Positions 52,250 through 60,747 are shown, counted from the first letter of the stretch. The stretch is DNA of 64,000 nucleotides from Sphingobium sp. AS12 (GCF_019097845.1 NZ_JAHRGM010000016.1:1-64000), one strand, 5' to 3'. Notes: generated by a model from the letters alone, not told the origin. A program made the numbers and translations.

Positions 52250-53263
52250 TTACTTCCCCCCGACCGGAACTTCGGTCACGCTGGTGCCGCGAGCCACGCG
52301 GATGACCGGGCCTTTGACGGCAGCCGGCGCAGTTATCTGGGCACCAGTGCCAGCCATCTGGCCGCCCTGGTTTTCGGCCTTGGCCGGGACCGAGCTGCGC
52401 TGGTAGCGCGACACGTCCGCACCGGTCGAATAGGTGGAGCCGCGATCGACCGGGCGCGACGCGATCTTGGCGATGATCGCCTTTTCCGCGTTCGGGCTGG
52501 CGCCATCGGGCAGATCGACATCAGCACCGGCAATGGCGGCGTCGAGGTCCGAAGCGGTATCGGCGATCGAGCGCAGGGACATCGACAGCGAGCCGATGGT
52601 CTGGGCAACCGCGATCTTTTCAGCGATCTTGGGCGTCACTTCGATCGTGACGTTGGAATAGGTGCGCACTTCGGGCTTGCCGTCCGCGCCCATCGCATCC
52701 ATTCGCTGGTCGGTGGCAAGAACGCGCAGGTTGCGCAGGATGGTTTCGGAGACTTTGAGCGCCTCGCCATCGCCGCCGCCCGCCACGCTCTGCGTCAGGA
52801 CCAGGTCGATGCGGTCGCCTGGAAACACGAAGCCTGCGACCGAGCTTTGCGCCGAGACAGGGACGGTGACCGCCCGCATACCAGCGCCGAGCGCCGCCGC
52901 CAGGAAGCCACGATCGCCGGGCTTGACCAGGCCGCCCTGGGTCAGCGGCTGCCCGGCCGAGATGGCGGTGCGTACGACGCTGCCTGCCAGCTTTACCGGA
53001 TCAGCCTGACCCTTGAGGTAATAGGCCTGTTCGATCAGATCCTTGGGCCAGGGCTGAAAGCGGAAGCTTTCCGCGTCCAGGATGGTGCCGACCGGCAGAG
53101 CCTTGGTCGCGACCAGCACATGGGGCTGGTCAGCCTCCACCGGCATCGACGCGGCATTGAGCTGCGGTGCGCTGGATGAGCTTAACATGCTGCGCGCAAG
53201 CAAGGCTGTAGTGACCGCTATGATAAGCGCTCCAACCAGCAGCACGATTTTCTTGGCATCCAT
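52250..53263 (-). CDS. cpaB: Flp pilus assembly protein CpaB/RcpC
   Basis: The 337-residue protein has an N-terminal membrane helix (IVLLVGALIIAVTTALLARSML), an SAF domain (HVLVATKALPVGTILDAESFRFQPWP) and the RcpC domain with MRAVTVPVSAQSSVAGFVFPGDRIDLVLTQ. It links the pilus platform to the outer-membrane secretin. ATG 53261-53263 (MDAKK) is chosen; a longer frame runs into the upstream hairpin. It is followed by cpaC after one base. Confidence 0.94.
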   Translation of the reverse strand: MDAKKIVLLVGALIIAVTTALLARSMLSSSSAPQLNAASMPVEADQPHVLVATKALPVGTILDAESFRFQPWPKDLIEQAYYLKGQADPVKLAGSVVRTAISAGQPLTQGGLVKPGDRGFLAAALGAGMRAVTVPVSAQSSVAGFVFPGDRIDLVLTQSVAGGGDGEALKVSETILRNLRVLATDQRMDAMGADGKPEVRTYSNVTIEVTPKIAEKIAVAQTIGSLSMSLRSIADTASDLDAAIAGADVDLPDGASPNAEKAIIAKIASRPVDRGSTYSTGADVSRYQRSSVPAKAENQGGQMAGTGAQITAPAAVKGPVIRVARGTSVTEVPVGGK

Positions 53264-53290
53264 GACGAAATTCGCCTCCCTGTAGTGGGT

Positions 53291-53306
53291 GCACTGCCCC
53301 CAGTGC
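53291..53306. promoter_or_regulatory. Palindrome in the cpaA-cpaB gap
   Basis: GCACTG-CCCC-CAGTGC lies 28 bp upstream of the cpaB start in the only sizeable gap of the first half of the cluster. It could be an operator or a processing hairpin. Confidence 0.5.
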
Positions 53307-53327
53307 TTCACTCATCACGTAAATTGG

Positions 53328-53792
53328 TTAAGATATCGTTGGCCACGGCAGCAGCCACAGCGCCGCGAGTGAAATCGCCACGCCATAGGGGATTTCCGGC
53401 TGCCCCAGCCGCCGGGTCATGCGGTGGTGGATGACCGTCACCAGCGTGACCACGCCGCCCAGCAGCGCCATCAGCACGATCAGCGACAACACAGCCTGCC
53501 ATGGAAACCACAGCGCGAGCGCGGTCAGCAGCTTGACGTCGCCGCCGCCCATCATGCCCAGCGCGAACAGCGCGGCAAACAGGGTGAAGATTGCTGCGCC
53601 GACCAGCAGTTGCACCGCCATGTCGGGCCACAGCGCATAGCCATTGACCAGCCACCAGAGCGGGGCGAGCAGCGCTACCGCCAGATTGAGCCGGTTGGAG
53701 ATGATCCGCGCACGCAAATCGGTGATCGCCGCCGCGATCAGCAGCGCGCCAAGGGCGCATAACAGCGCCACCCTGAAATATTCGCCCGTCAT
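53328..53792 (-). CDS. cpaA: Prepilin peptidase CpaA
   Basis: This A24-family membrane peptidase of 154 residues has the two aspartates: first in ITDLRARIISNRLN, second in GMMGGGDVKLLTALALW (the GGGD motif). It lacks the methyltransferase part of type IV prepilin peptidases, as expected for Tad systems. It should process Flp prepilin, but no pilin gene is seen here. Its start is only about 20 bp from that of a divergent hydrolase gene. Confidence 0.93.
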   Translation of the reverse strand: MTGEYFRVALLCALGALLIAAAITDLRARIISNRLNLAVALLAPLWWLVNGYALWPDMAVQLLVGAAIFTLFAALFALGMMGGGDVKLLTALALWFPWQAVLSLIVLMALLGGVVTLVTVIHHRMTRRLGQPEIPYGVAISLAALWLLPWPTIS

Positions 53793-53812
53793 GGGATTTG
53801 ACCCTAGACCCG

Positions 53813-54796
53813 ATGGCTTACCAAACCGTAACCATGACCCGCATGGATTCGCCCCTTTTCAACGCACCGCTGTTCGACCGCCGCGCCTGGCCGATGGGTG
53901 GGCGGCTGGACTATTGGACGGCACCCGACGGCTGGCAAATTCGGCGCTATCAACTGGGCGACGGGACGCGCGGGCGAATGCTGGTGCTGGGCGGGCGCGG
54001 CGACATGATCGAAAAATATCTGGAGGTGATCCATCATTGGGCCGAGCGCGGATGGGCGGTCACGACGTTCGACTGGCGCGGGCAGGGCGGGTCGGGGCGG
54101 CTGACCGATGATCCGATGACCGGGCATATCGGTGACTTTGCCGACTGGATCGCGGACCTGAAGGCTTTGGCGGCGGACTGGCGCGCGGAGGGGAGCGGAC
54201 CCTATGTGATGGTGGCGCACAGCATGGGCGGGCATTTGCTGCTGCGCGCGCTGGCCGAATGGATGCCGTCGCCGGACGCCGCCGTGACGGTCGCGCCGAT
54301 GCTGGACGTCCATAGCGCGCCCTTGCCGCGCTGGTTTGCGGTCGCACTGGCGCGCGCGATGCTGTGTCTGGGCCGGGGCGAGCGGCAGGCCTGGACGCAG
54401 AAGGAAGGGTCGGAACGGCAGCGGCGGATGCGGCAGAAGCGGCTGACTCACGACCCGGACCGCTATGCCGACGAACTATGGTGGCGCGACCATAGCCGCG
54501 ACATCGCGCTGGGACCGCCAAGCTGGACCTGGGTCAGTCAGGCGCTGGAATCGACGCGGGCTTTGGCGCAGGGGGATGCGATTGCGCGCCTTGCCGTGCC
54601 GCTGCTGATATTGGCGACCCGTGCGGATCAACTGGTGTCCACCCCGGCGATCCGCCGCGTTGCCGCGCGGATTCCGGGCGCGCGGCTGCATATTTACGGT
54701 CGGGAAGCCGCGCATGAGATATTGCGCGAACTGGATCCCGTCCGGCTGGATGCGCTCGCCCGGATCGACACTTTTCTGGATGAGGTGGCGGCGTGA
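53813..54796 (+). CDS. Alpha/beta hydrolase, lysophospholipase-like
   Basis: The 327-residue protein has VTTFDWRGQGGSG, nucleophile elbow VAHSMGGHLLLRAL, a helical cap and the late LLILATRADQLV with the acidic residue and AAHEIL with the catalytic His. This is the monoglyceride lipase/lysophospholipase L2 (PldB) pattern. Several in-frame Met codons (53813, 53834, 53843) are possible. Its stop overlaps the GTG of the next gene, so the two are coupled. Substrate unknown. Confidence 0.85.
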   Translation: MAYQTVTMTRMDSPLFNAPLFDRRAWPMGGRLDYWTAPDGWQIRRYQLGDGTRGRMLVLGGRGDMIEKYLEVIHHWAERGWAVTTFDWRGQGGSGRLTDDPMTGHIGDFADWIADLKALAADWRAEGSGPYVMVAHSMGGHLLLRALAEWMPSPDAAVTVAPMLDVHSAPLPRWFAVALARAMLCLGRGERQAWTQKEGSERQRRMRQKRLTHDPDRYADELWWRDHSRDIALGPPSWTWVSQALESTRALAQGDAIARLAVPLLILATRADQLVSTPAIRRVAARIPGARLHIYGREAAHEILRELDPVRLDALARIDTFLDEVAA

Positions 54797-55896
54797 GCCA
54801 TCCCGATATTGTCATTGTCGGGGGCGGCATTGCCGGGGCCAGCCTGGGCGTGGAGCTGGCTGCCCATGCGCGGGTCGTATTGCTGGAGATGGAGGATCGC
54901 GCTGGCTATCACGCTACGGGGCGTTCTGTCGCTTTCTGGGAAGAAAGCTATGGCGGCGCGCTGGTCCAGCCTTTGACCACGGCATCAGGGCCGTTGCTGA
55001 GCGAGCCCGACCCCGATTTTCATGACGGCAGTTTCCTGTCGCCGCGCGGCACGCTGCATATCGGCCGGGCGGGGGATGAGGGGCATCGCGATGCGCTGAT
55101 GGCGGAATTCGCGGGCAAGGTGGTGCTGGAGCCGGTCGATCCCGCCGCGCTGGTACCGGGGTTGCGGCCAGACTGGACCATCGGTGTCATGGAGGCGAGC
55201 TGTCAGGATATCGACGTGGCGGCACTGCATCAGGCCTATCTGCGCCAGTTCCGACGGCGCGGGGGTGAGTTGCGGCTGGCGACACAGCTGAGCGCCGCGC
55301 GGACAGAAAGCGGTGGCTGGCAGGTCGAGACGCCGGCGGGGAGAATAGCCTGCTCTGTGCTGGTCAACGCGGCTGGCGCATGGGCGGACGATGTTGCCCG
55401 CGCCTGTGGCGTTGCGCCGATCGGCATGACGCCGCTGCGGCGCACGGTGGTGCAATTGCGCGTGCCGTCCATGCCGTCGCCCGACCTGCCGCTGATCATG
55501 GACCTGGCCGGGCAATTCTATTTCAAGCCGGAAGGGCAGGGCCGCATCTGGCTGACCCCGCATGACGAGGCGCCATCCCCCCCGTGCGACGCTGCGCCCG
55601 AAGAATTGGCGGTGGCGGAAGCGATTGCGCGGTTCGAGGAAGCGGTCGACTGGCCGATCGCGAGGGTCGAGCATAAATGGGCCGGTTTGCGCAGCTTCGC
55701 GCCCGACCGCGCGCCCGTTTATGGGTTTGATCCTGACGCACCAGGCTTTTTCTGGTTCGCCGGGCAGGGCGGTTTCGGCATTCAGACGGCCCCTGCCGCC
55801 GCGCTGCTGGCGGCTGCTCTGGTGCGGGGCGAGGCGCTGCCGGAAAGCGTTGCGGGGATCGACTCTGCTGCTTATTCTCCGACCCGGTTTCGCTGA
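54793..55896 (+). CDS. FAD-dependent oxidoreductase (DAO family)
   Basis: The 367-residue flavoenzyme begins IVIVGGGIAGASLGVELA with the dinucleotide-binding motif, followed by LLEMEDRAGYHATGRSVAFWEE, VLVNAAGAWADDVA and a C-terminal FFWFAGQGGFGIQTAPAAALLAAAL. The pattern is that of D-amino-acid/glycine oxidase-like dehydrogenases (DadA, glycerol-3-phosphate type). It starts with GTG 54793 overlapping the hydrolase stop (GTGA). The substrate is not evident. Confidence 0.87.
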   Translation: MSHPDIVIVGGGIAGASLGVELAAHARVVLLEMEDRAGYHATGRSVAFWEESYGGALVQPLTTASGPLLSEPDPDFHDGSFLSPRGTLHIGRAGDEGHRDALMAEFAGKVVLEPVDPAALVPGLRPDWTIGVMEASCQDIDVAALHQAYLRQFRRRGGELRLATQLSAARTESGGWQVETPAGRIACSVLVNAAGAWADDVARACGVAPIGMTPLRRTVVQLRVPSMPSPDLPLIMDLAGQFYFKPEGQGRIWLTPHDEAPSPPCDAAPEELAVAEAIARFEEAVDWPIARVEHKWAGLRSFAPDRAPVYGFDPDAPGFFWFAGQGGFGIQTAPAAALLAAALVRGEALPESVAGIDSAAYSPTRFR

Positions 55897-55919
55897 CGAA
55901 ACGACTCTGGAGGCATGAC

Positions 55920-56096
55920 ATGGCGCACAAGTTCGTGATCGAGAAGAACAAGGCCGGCGAGTTTGTCGCCAAGTTCAAATATAATAGTGAAACGATCTTC
56001 TGGACCGAAGGCTATAGCAGCAAGGCGGGCGCGAAAAATGCGATCGAATCCGTGCTGAAGAACGGGCCGGGCGCGGAGATTGAAGAGGCGGAGTGA
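55920..56096 (+). CDS. YegP-family (DUF1508) small protein
   Basis: This 58-residue protein, MAHKFVIEKNKAGEFVAKFK with YSSKAGAKNAIESVLKNG, is a single DUF1508/YegP repeat, whereas E. coli YegP has two. The fold is a small beta-beta-alpha unit of unknown function. It begins 24 bp after the oxidoreductase stop, after CTGGAGG, and ends before a bidirectional terminator. Confidence 0.85.
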   Translation: MAHKFVIEKNKAGEFVAKFKYNSETIFWTEGYSSKAGAKNAIESVLKNGPGAEIEEAE

Positions 56097-56118
56097 GGCC
56101 ACTTCCCGTCATCCAACA

Positions 56119-56147
56119 AAAAAGCCGCCCGTTGCGGGGCGGCTTTT
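56119..56147. terminator. Bidirectional terminator between yegP-like gene and rplI
   Basis: AAAAGCCGCCC and GGGCGGCTTTT form a stem with A and T runs on both sides, suited to ending both convergent transcripts. Confidence 0.85.
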
Positions 56148-56170
56148 CTATTTGGTCCTGACGGAAAAGC

Positions 56171-56767
56171 TCAGGCCTCTTCGGCCGGGGCTTCTTCGGT
56201 GAACGCGGCGAGATCGCCGGGTTCTGCGTTGGGATCATAGTCTTCGGTGAAGCCGGCTTCGTCCTTTTCGAACAGGTCGGCCATGACGTCGACGCCCTGG
56301 CTTTGCAGTTCGGCCTCTTCAGGCGAACGCGCCACGTTCACCTTGATGGTGACGGCGACTTCGGGGTGCAGCGCGACCTTGACGTCGAACACGCCGAGCG
56401 TCTTGATCGGGCGTTCCAGAACGACCATCGCCTTGGTGACGATGGTGACGCCCTGCGCCTGCAGCGCTTCGATGATGTCGCGAACCGCAACCGAACCATA
56501 GAGCGCGCCAGCGTTGGACGACTGGCGGATCAGGACGATCTGCGTGCCGTTGACGCTGTCGGCGGCCGCTTCGGCATCCGAACGGCGTGCGGCATTGTCG
56601 GCCTCGATCTTGGCGCGGTTGGCCTCGAACACCTTTTTATTTGCGTTGTTGGAGCGCAGCGCCTTCTTGTTCGGCAGCAGGAAGTTACGGGCGTAGCCGT
56701 CCTTGACGGTCACGATGTCGCCAATGGCGCCGAGCTTCTCGATACGTTCGAGCAGAATGATTTCCAT
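56171..56767 (-). CDS. rplI: 50S ribosomal protein L9
   Basis: The 198-residue protein starts MEIILLERIEKLGAIGDIVTVKDGYARNFL, the N-terminal rRNA-binding domain, with the long connecting helix and the C-terminal domain (AVRDIIEALQAQGVTI, PIKTLGVFDVKVALHPEV). It is about 45 residues longer than E. coli L9 owing to an acidic C-terminal tail rich in Glu, Asp and Ala. It closes the rpsF-rpsR-rplI operon. Confidence 0.97.
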   Translation of the reverse strand: MEIILLERIEKLGAIGDIVTVKDGYARNFLLPNKKALRSNNANKKVFEANRAKIEADNAARRSDAEAAADSVNGTQIVLIRQSSNAGALYGSVAVRDIIEALQAQGVTIVTKAMVVLERPIKTLGVFDVKVALHPEVAVTIKVNVARSPEEAELQSQGVDVMADLFEKDEAGFTEDYDPNAEPGDLAAFTEEAPAEEA

Positions 56768-56780
56768 GGGGCTTACTCCC

Positions 56781-57005
56781 TTACTTCACGATGTAGGGCA
56801 GCAGGCCCAGATGACGGGCGCGCTTGATCGCCTGCGACAGTTCGCGCTGCTTCTTGGCAGAAACGGCGGTGATGCGGCTGGGGACGATCTTGCCGCGTTC
56901 GGACACGAAGCCCTGAAGCAGACGGACATCCTTATAATCGATCTTCGGCGCATCCTTGGCGGCGAAGGGGCAGCTCTTGCGGCGGCGGAAAAATGGGCGT
57001 GCCAT
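56781..57005 (-). CDS. rpsR: 30S ribosomal protein S18
   Basis: The 74-residue protein has the S18 core [49 protein letters not shown]. It binds next to S6 in the small-subunit platform. Length is standard and it sits between rpsF and rplI with short gaps. Confidence 0.98.
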   Translation of the reverse strand: MARPFFRRRKSCPFAAKDAPKIDYKDVRLLQGFVSERGKIVPSRITAVSAKKQRELSQAIKRARHLGLLPYIVK

Positions 57006-57019
57006 GATCTTGTGTCTCC

Positions 57020-57460
57020 TTATTCGCCAGCGATTTCGTCGCGGCGCGGGCCACGATCACCACGGTCGCCGCGATCTTCGCGCGGACCACGATCGCCGCG
57101 GTCACCACGGGGGCCGCGATCGCCACGGTCGGGGCGGTCCTGCTTGCGCATCATGACCGACTGGCCAGCTTCCAGCTCATCGACCTTGACGGTCATGTAG
57201 CGGATGATGTCCTCGTTGATCTGGGTCTGGCGCTCCAGTTCCGCGATCACGCCGCCGGGAGCGTCGATGTTCAGCATCACATAGTGCGCCTTGCGGTTCT
57301 TGGCGATCTTGTAGGCGAGCGAACGCAGGCCCCAGGTCTCGACCTTGGTCACCTTGCCGTTGTTTTCTTCCACGATCTTGGTGGCGTTTTCCGCCAGGGC
57401 GTCCACCTGCGCCTGTGCCAGATCCTGGCGCGCAAGGAACACATGCTCGTAAAGAGCCAT
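57020..57460 (-). CDS. rpsF: 30S ribosomal protein S6
   Basis: S6 heterodimerises with S18 in the small subunit. The first 105 residues are the canonical ferredoxin-like fold ([48 protein letters not shown]). The last 38 residues are an Arg/Gly/Asp repeat tail ([14 protein letters not shown]...), encoded by near-tandem DNA at about 57040-57145. Such charged tails occur in other alphaproteobacterial S6 proteins. ATG 57458-57460 is the standard start. Confidence 0.97.
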   Translation of the reverse strand: MALYEHVFLARQDLAQAQVDALAENATKIVEENNGKVTKVETWGLRSLAYKIAKNRKAHYVMLNIDAPGGVIAELERQTQINEDIIRYMTVKVDELEAGQSVMMRKQDRPDRGDRGPRGDRGDRGPREDRGDRGDRGPRRDEIAGE

Positions 57461-57780
57461 GATGATACCTTCTCTGTTGGCCGATTGCTGACGCCCACCC
57501 CATGTGGAACGCCCCTCCGGCTGTCGTCTTAACATGCTCCGCACACTGGCCGAGTCACCTCTGGCCCGATGCGAAGGCGCGCCTATGGGGGAAAGGCGGG
57601 GGAAAGGCAAGGGTGGTGGGCAACAAACACCATCCGTTCGCCCTGAGTAGAGGCTGAGCGAAGTCGAAGCCTCGTATCGAAGGGTTGGCTTGGCTCCTAT
57701 CCTTCGATACGCCACTTCGACAAGCTCAGCGGCTACTCAGGACGAACGGGGTGGGTGTGCGGGCGCGGAGAGAATGAAAA
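57461..57780. other. Divergent region between rpsF and gntP-like gene
   Basis: It holds the ribosomal operon promoter, a family A palindrome at 57634-57749 and little else. No gene is seen. Confidence 0.6.
57634..57749. repeat. Palindromic repeat, family A (long form)
   Basis: It runs from CCGTTCGCCCTGAGTAG to CTACTCAGGACGAACGG, with inner ATCGAAGG / CCTTCGAT pairing. It closely resembles the copy at 38025-38135 and lies between divergent genes. Confidence 0.9.
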
Positions 57781-59181
57781 ATGGCAGTCGGCATTGCAGC
57801 ATTATCCCTGATCCTGCTGATGATCGCTGCCTATCGGGGCATGAGCGTCATCATCATGGCGCCGTTGCTGGCGATGCTGGCGGTGTTGCTGACCGATCCT
57901 GGCGCCGTTCCTGCCGCCTTTTCCGGGCTGTTCATGGAAAAGGTCGGCAGCTTCCTCAAACTCTATTTCCCCGTGTTCCTGCTGGGCGCGTTGTTCGGCA
58001 AGCTGGTGGAGATTTCCGGCTTTTCCCGTGCGATCGTGACGGCGGTGATCGGCATTGTGGGCGCAGGGCGGGCAATCCCGGCGATCATGGCGGTGACGGC
58101 GCTGCTGACCTACGGCGGCGTGTCGGTGTTCGTCGCGGTGTTCGCGGTATATCCCTTTGCTACCGAGATGTTTCGGCGCGCCGACATTCCCAAACGACTG
58201 GTCCCTGCGACGATCGGGCTGGGCGCGATCACCTTCACCATGGATGCGCTGCCCGGCACGCCGCAGATCCAGAACATCATCCCGACCAGCTTTTTCGGCA
58301 CCACCGCTTGGGCCGCGCCGGTGCTGGGGCTGATCGGCTCTGCCTGTATCGCGGCGATGGGACTGGCTTATCTGGGCTGGCGGCGGCGCGCGATGATGGC
58401 GGCGGGGGAGGGCTATGGCGCGCCGGAAACGCTGGTGAACGAGCCGGAGCCTGTGGATGACGCGGCGAAGGTGCATCCGCTGGTGGCGCTGTTGCCCTTG
58501 CTGGTGGTGGGCGTCGGCAATCTGCTGCTGACGATGGCGATCCCGCGCTGGGTGAGCGACGATGTCGTCACTTTGTCGCTGGTCGGCATGGCCGAACCGG
58601 TCGAGGTCAAGGTGGCGCAGGTGTCGGCGCTCTGGGCGGTCGAGGGCGCGCTGCTGCTGGGTATCGCGACGATATTGGCGTTCGCCTATCGGACCGTGGC
58701 GAAACGCTTTGCCGAAGGATCGAAGGCAGCGGTCGGCGGCGCATTGCTGGCGGGGACGAACACGGCGGTCGAATATGGCTTTGGTGCAGTGATCGCGGCG
58801 CTGCCCGGATTCCTGATCGTCAAGGAAGCGCTGCGGGCGATCCCCGATCCGCTGGTCAATGAAGCGATTACCGTCACATCGCTGGCCGGGATTACCGGGT
58901 CGGCTTCCGGTGGGCTGTCGATCGCGCTGGCGGCGATGGCGGACCAGTTCATCGCGGCGGGCGACGCGGCGGGCATATCGCGCGAGGTGCTGCACCGGGT
59001 CGCGTCGATGGCGTCGGGCGGCATGGACAGCCTGCCGCATAATGGCGCAGTCATCACCCTGCTGGCGGTAACCGGCCTGACCCATCGGCAGGCCTATAAG
59101 GATATTTTTGCGCTGACTTTGATCAAGACGGTGACGGTGTTCATCGTGATCGCGGTCTATTATTTGACCGGTCTGGTGTAG
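57781..59181 (+). CDS. GntP-family permease
   Basis: The 466-residue membrane protein has about twelve helices and the GntP-type phrases LYFPVFLLGALFGKLVEISGFSRAIV, ALLTYGGVSVFVAVFAVYPFA, MDALPGTPQIQNIIPTSFFGT and LPHNGAVITLLAVTGLTHRQAYKDIF. Members take up gluconate or other hydroxy-acids by proton symport. No catabolic genes adjoin it, so the substrate is open. The start ATG 57781 follows GGAGAG. Confidence 0.9.
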   Translation: MAVGIAALSLILLMIAAYRGMSVIIMAPLLAMLAVLLTDPGAVPAAFSGLFMEKVGSFLKLYFPVFLLGALFGKLVEISGFSRAIVTAVIGIVGAGRAIPAIMAVTALLTYGGVSVFVAVFAVYPFATEMFRRADIPKRLVPATIGLGAITFTMDALPGTPQIQNIIPTSFFGTTAWAAPVLGLIGSACIAAMGLAYLGWRRRAMMAAGEGYGAPETLVNEPEPVDDAAKVHPLVALLPLLVVGVGNLLLTMAIPRWVSDDVVTLSLVGMAEPVEVKVAQVSALWAVEGALLLGIATILAFAYRTVAKRFAEGSKAAVGGALLAGTNTAVEYGFGAVIAALPGFLIVKEALRAIPDPLVNEAITVTSLAGITGSASGGLSIALAAMADQFIAAGDAAGISREVLHRVASMASGGMDSLPHNGAVITLLAVTGLTHRQAYKDIFALTLIKTVTVFIVIAVYYLTGLV

Positions 59182-59187
59182 CGCGGA

Positions 59188-59595
59188 TCAGGCCGCCGGG
59201 CGGTGCAGTTCGGCTGATCCCATGAAATGGGCGCGGGTGGATGGGCCGGCGCTGGCCAGCAAGGCGGCGACCACATCCTTCAGATTGTCGGCGGGGCTGA
59301 GCGGATCGTCATAGGCCATAGCCCATTGGCCGAATTCGCGGCTGTCGATCGCACCCTCGCGCAGCTTGACCACGCCGCGATGGCGGCTGTCGGCATGGAT
59401 GCGGGCAAAGATGCGCTCGACCGCTTCCTTTGGCCCTTCCAGCACCTGAAGGAAGCGGCGGGAGTTGAACAGCAGCAGGCCGGTGACGTCGTCGCGGCGG
59501 TTGCTGATGGCCGATGCGCGCGCGATAGCGGCGCACTCCTGTGGCGTGACCGTCCCGGTGACGGAGCTGATATACATGATCTGATGCAGTGACAT
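59188..59595 (-). CDS. BLUF-domain blue-light sensor
   Basis: The 135-residue protein is a short BLUF photoreceptor. Tyr8 (IMYIS), Asn32 (SNRRDDVTGLLLF), Gln50 (RRFLQVLEG), Trp91 and Met93 (QWAMAYDD) have exactly the spacing of the flavin-binding Tyr21, Asn45, Gln63, Trp104 and Met106 of AppA. It should therefore bind FAD and show the red-shift photocycle. No output domain is attached; the C-terminal 35 residues form the usual capping helices, so it must signal to a partner protein. ATG 59593-59595. It converges closely on the gntP-like gene. Confidence 0.93.
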   Translation of the reverse strand: MSLHQIMYISSVTGTVTPQECAAIARASAISNRRDDVTGLLLFNSRRFLQVLEGPKEAVERIFARIHADSRHRGVVKLREGAIDSREFGQWAMAYDDPLSPADNLKDVVAALLASAGPSTRAHFMGSAELHRPAA

Positions 59596-59739
59596 GGTCG
59601 TTCCCGATGCGGCCCCCCGGCTTGGGACTATTGCGGCATAACCCCTTAATATCGGGTATTTAACCTGAATCAGGCGTGCCGGCGCAAAAATGCCCCAAGG
59701 GAGGAGAGTTCCCTGGGGCATCATGCAGAATGGACGGTT

Positions 59740-60144
59740 TTAACGGATCACGCCGCCGATGACCGCGCCGATCAGGCCGCTGGTGATAGCGATCAGCACC
59801 GCGTCATTACCCGACTGGACCCACTGATAGCCGCGCGGCGGGGCGTTCAGGCGATAGCCGCGATAATTGTTGATGACCCGATAGTTGGTTGCCTGGCGAC
59901 GGTCGAAGCGCTGGCCCTTGGCCCAGCGATGGTTCGACGCGGCATAGCGGTTGGCGCGCACATGCTTGCGAACGACGGTCTTTTGCTTGACCACGGTGCG
60001 GCCGTTTTCCTTCTGCTTCACGACCGTCCGGGTCTGCTCCTGCCGGTGCGGCGGGCCATAGCCTTGCGCCTGCGCCTGGCTGCTGATGATCGGGCTGGCG
60101 ACCAGAGTCGTGGTGGCCAATGCCATGAGGATTTTCTTGAACAT
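59740..60144 (-). CDS. RcnB-family periplasmic protein
   Basis: The 134-residue protein has a signal peptide ending SQAQAQ, a very basic Gln/Lys/Arg-rich segment, then the RcnB-type core YRVINNYRGYRLNAPPRGYQWVQSGNDAVLIAITSGLIGAVI with the typical PPRGYQWV phrase. RcnB in E. coli influences nickel/cobalt homeostasis; sphingomonad members are mostly uncharacterised. No efflux gene adjoins it. Confidence 0.85.
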   Translation of the reverse strand: MFKKILMALATTTLVASPIISSQAQAQGYGPPHRQEQTRTVVKQKENGRTVVKQKTVVRKHVRANRYAASNHRWAKGQRFDRRQATNYRVINNYRGYRLNAPPRGYQWVQSGNDAVLIAITSGLIGAVIGGVIR

Positions 60145-60312
60145 GTCTTGCTCCTTTGCCGTGTTTCGGGCGCCCTCTGCGGCGTCGAGAACAGAGATAG
60201 GCGGTGCTTGTCGCAGCCATGTGTCGGGAAAGGGCAAAGAGTGTCGGAAATTGTAACAGATTGAGATTTAAGATGAATATCTGTTCAGAAAGATGGGTCG
60301 CCGGGCAACAAT

Positions 60313-60342
60313 AAAGCCCCGCAGCGGGGCTGCGGGGCGTTT
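60313..60342 (-). terminator. Terminator downstream of the small exported-protein gene
   Basis: GCCCCGCAGC and GCTGCGGGGC form a 10-bp stem with a three-base loop; on the minus strand a TTTATTG tract follows. Confidence 0.75.
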
Positions 60343-60365
60343 GATAGTGCGCGCTGGCATGAGGG

Positions 60366-60533
60366 TCAGGCGGGCAGCGCGGTGGCGGTGACAGTCATGC
60401 GCTGGAGCAGGATGGGGTGACCCTTGCCCTCGATCAACGGGGCGGCCTGGACCGGTTGCGCCAATGCAAAGGGGGTTAGGGTGATCCCCAGAACAAGCAG
60501 ACTGGCGGCGATGCTGAGAACTATGTCTTTCAT
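60366..60533 (-). CDS. Small exported protein
   Basis: The 55-residue protein has a signal peptide (DIVLSIAASLLVLGITLTPFALA) and a mature part of about 30 residues ending LLQRMTVTATALPA. A ribosome-binding site (AAAGGGAAAAG) precedes ATG 60531-60533, and a terminator follows, supporting it as a real short gene. No family is recognised. It lies between the RcnB-like gene and the macB-type permease on the same strand. Confidence 0.65.
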   Translation of the reverse strand: MKDIVLSIAASLLVLGITLTPFALAQPVQAAPLIEGKGHPILLQRMTVTATALPA

Positions 60534-60680
60534 GGCTTTTCCCTTTCGCGGCAACTCGAAGCAGCGCCGTGAGAGGGGTATGAACCCAGCCTGTCGCACG
60601 ACTGTGCCGGATGGGCGGGAAATTGTCGGAAAGTGTAACGATCACCCGTCCGCGCCGCTCGGCTAGTCAAATCCGAACCA

Positions 60681-60747
60681 CCGTTCGTTTCGAGCGAATT
60701 CGAGAAACGGTAGCGCGGTGTTTCTCGAATTCGCTCGAAACGAACGG
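60681..60747. repeat. Long-hairpin repeat, family B, copy 4
   Basis: Two perfect 28-base arms (starting CCGTTCGTTTCGAGCGAATT) with an 11-base loop. Pairing extends four further bases outward (ACCA/TGGT). Compared with 32418-32484 one internal base pair is swapped on both sides. Confidence 0.92.

Noticed and set aside
57040..57145. Possible CRISPR or minisatellite
   Set aside because: The repeats are short, irregular and code for the Arg/Gly/Asp tail of S6; there are no uniform spacers.
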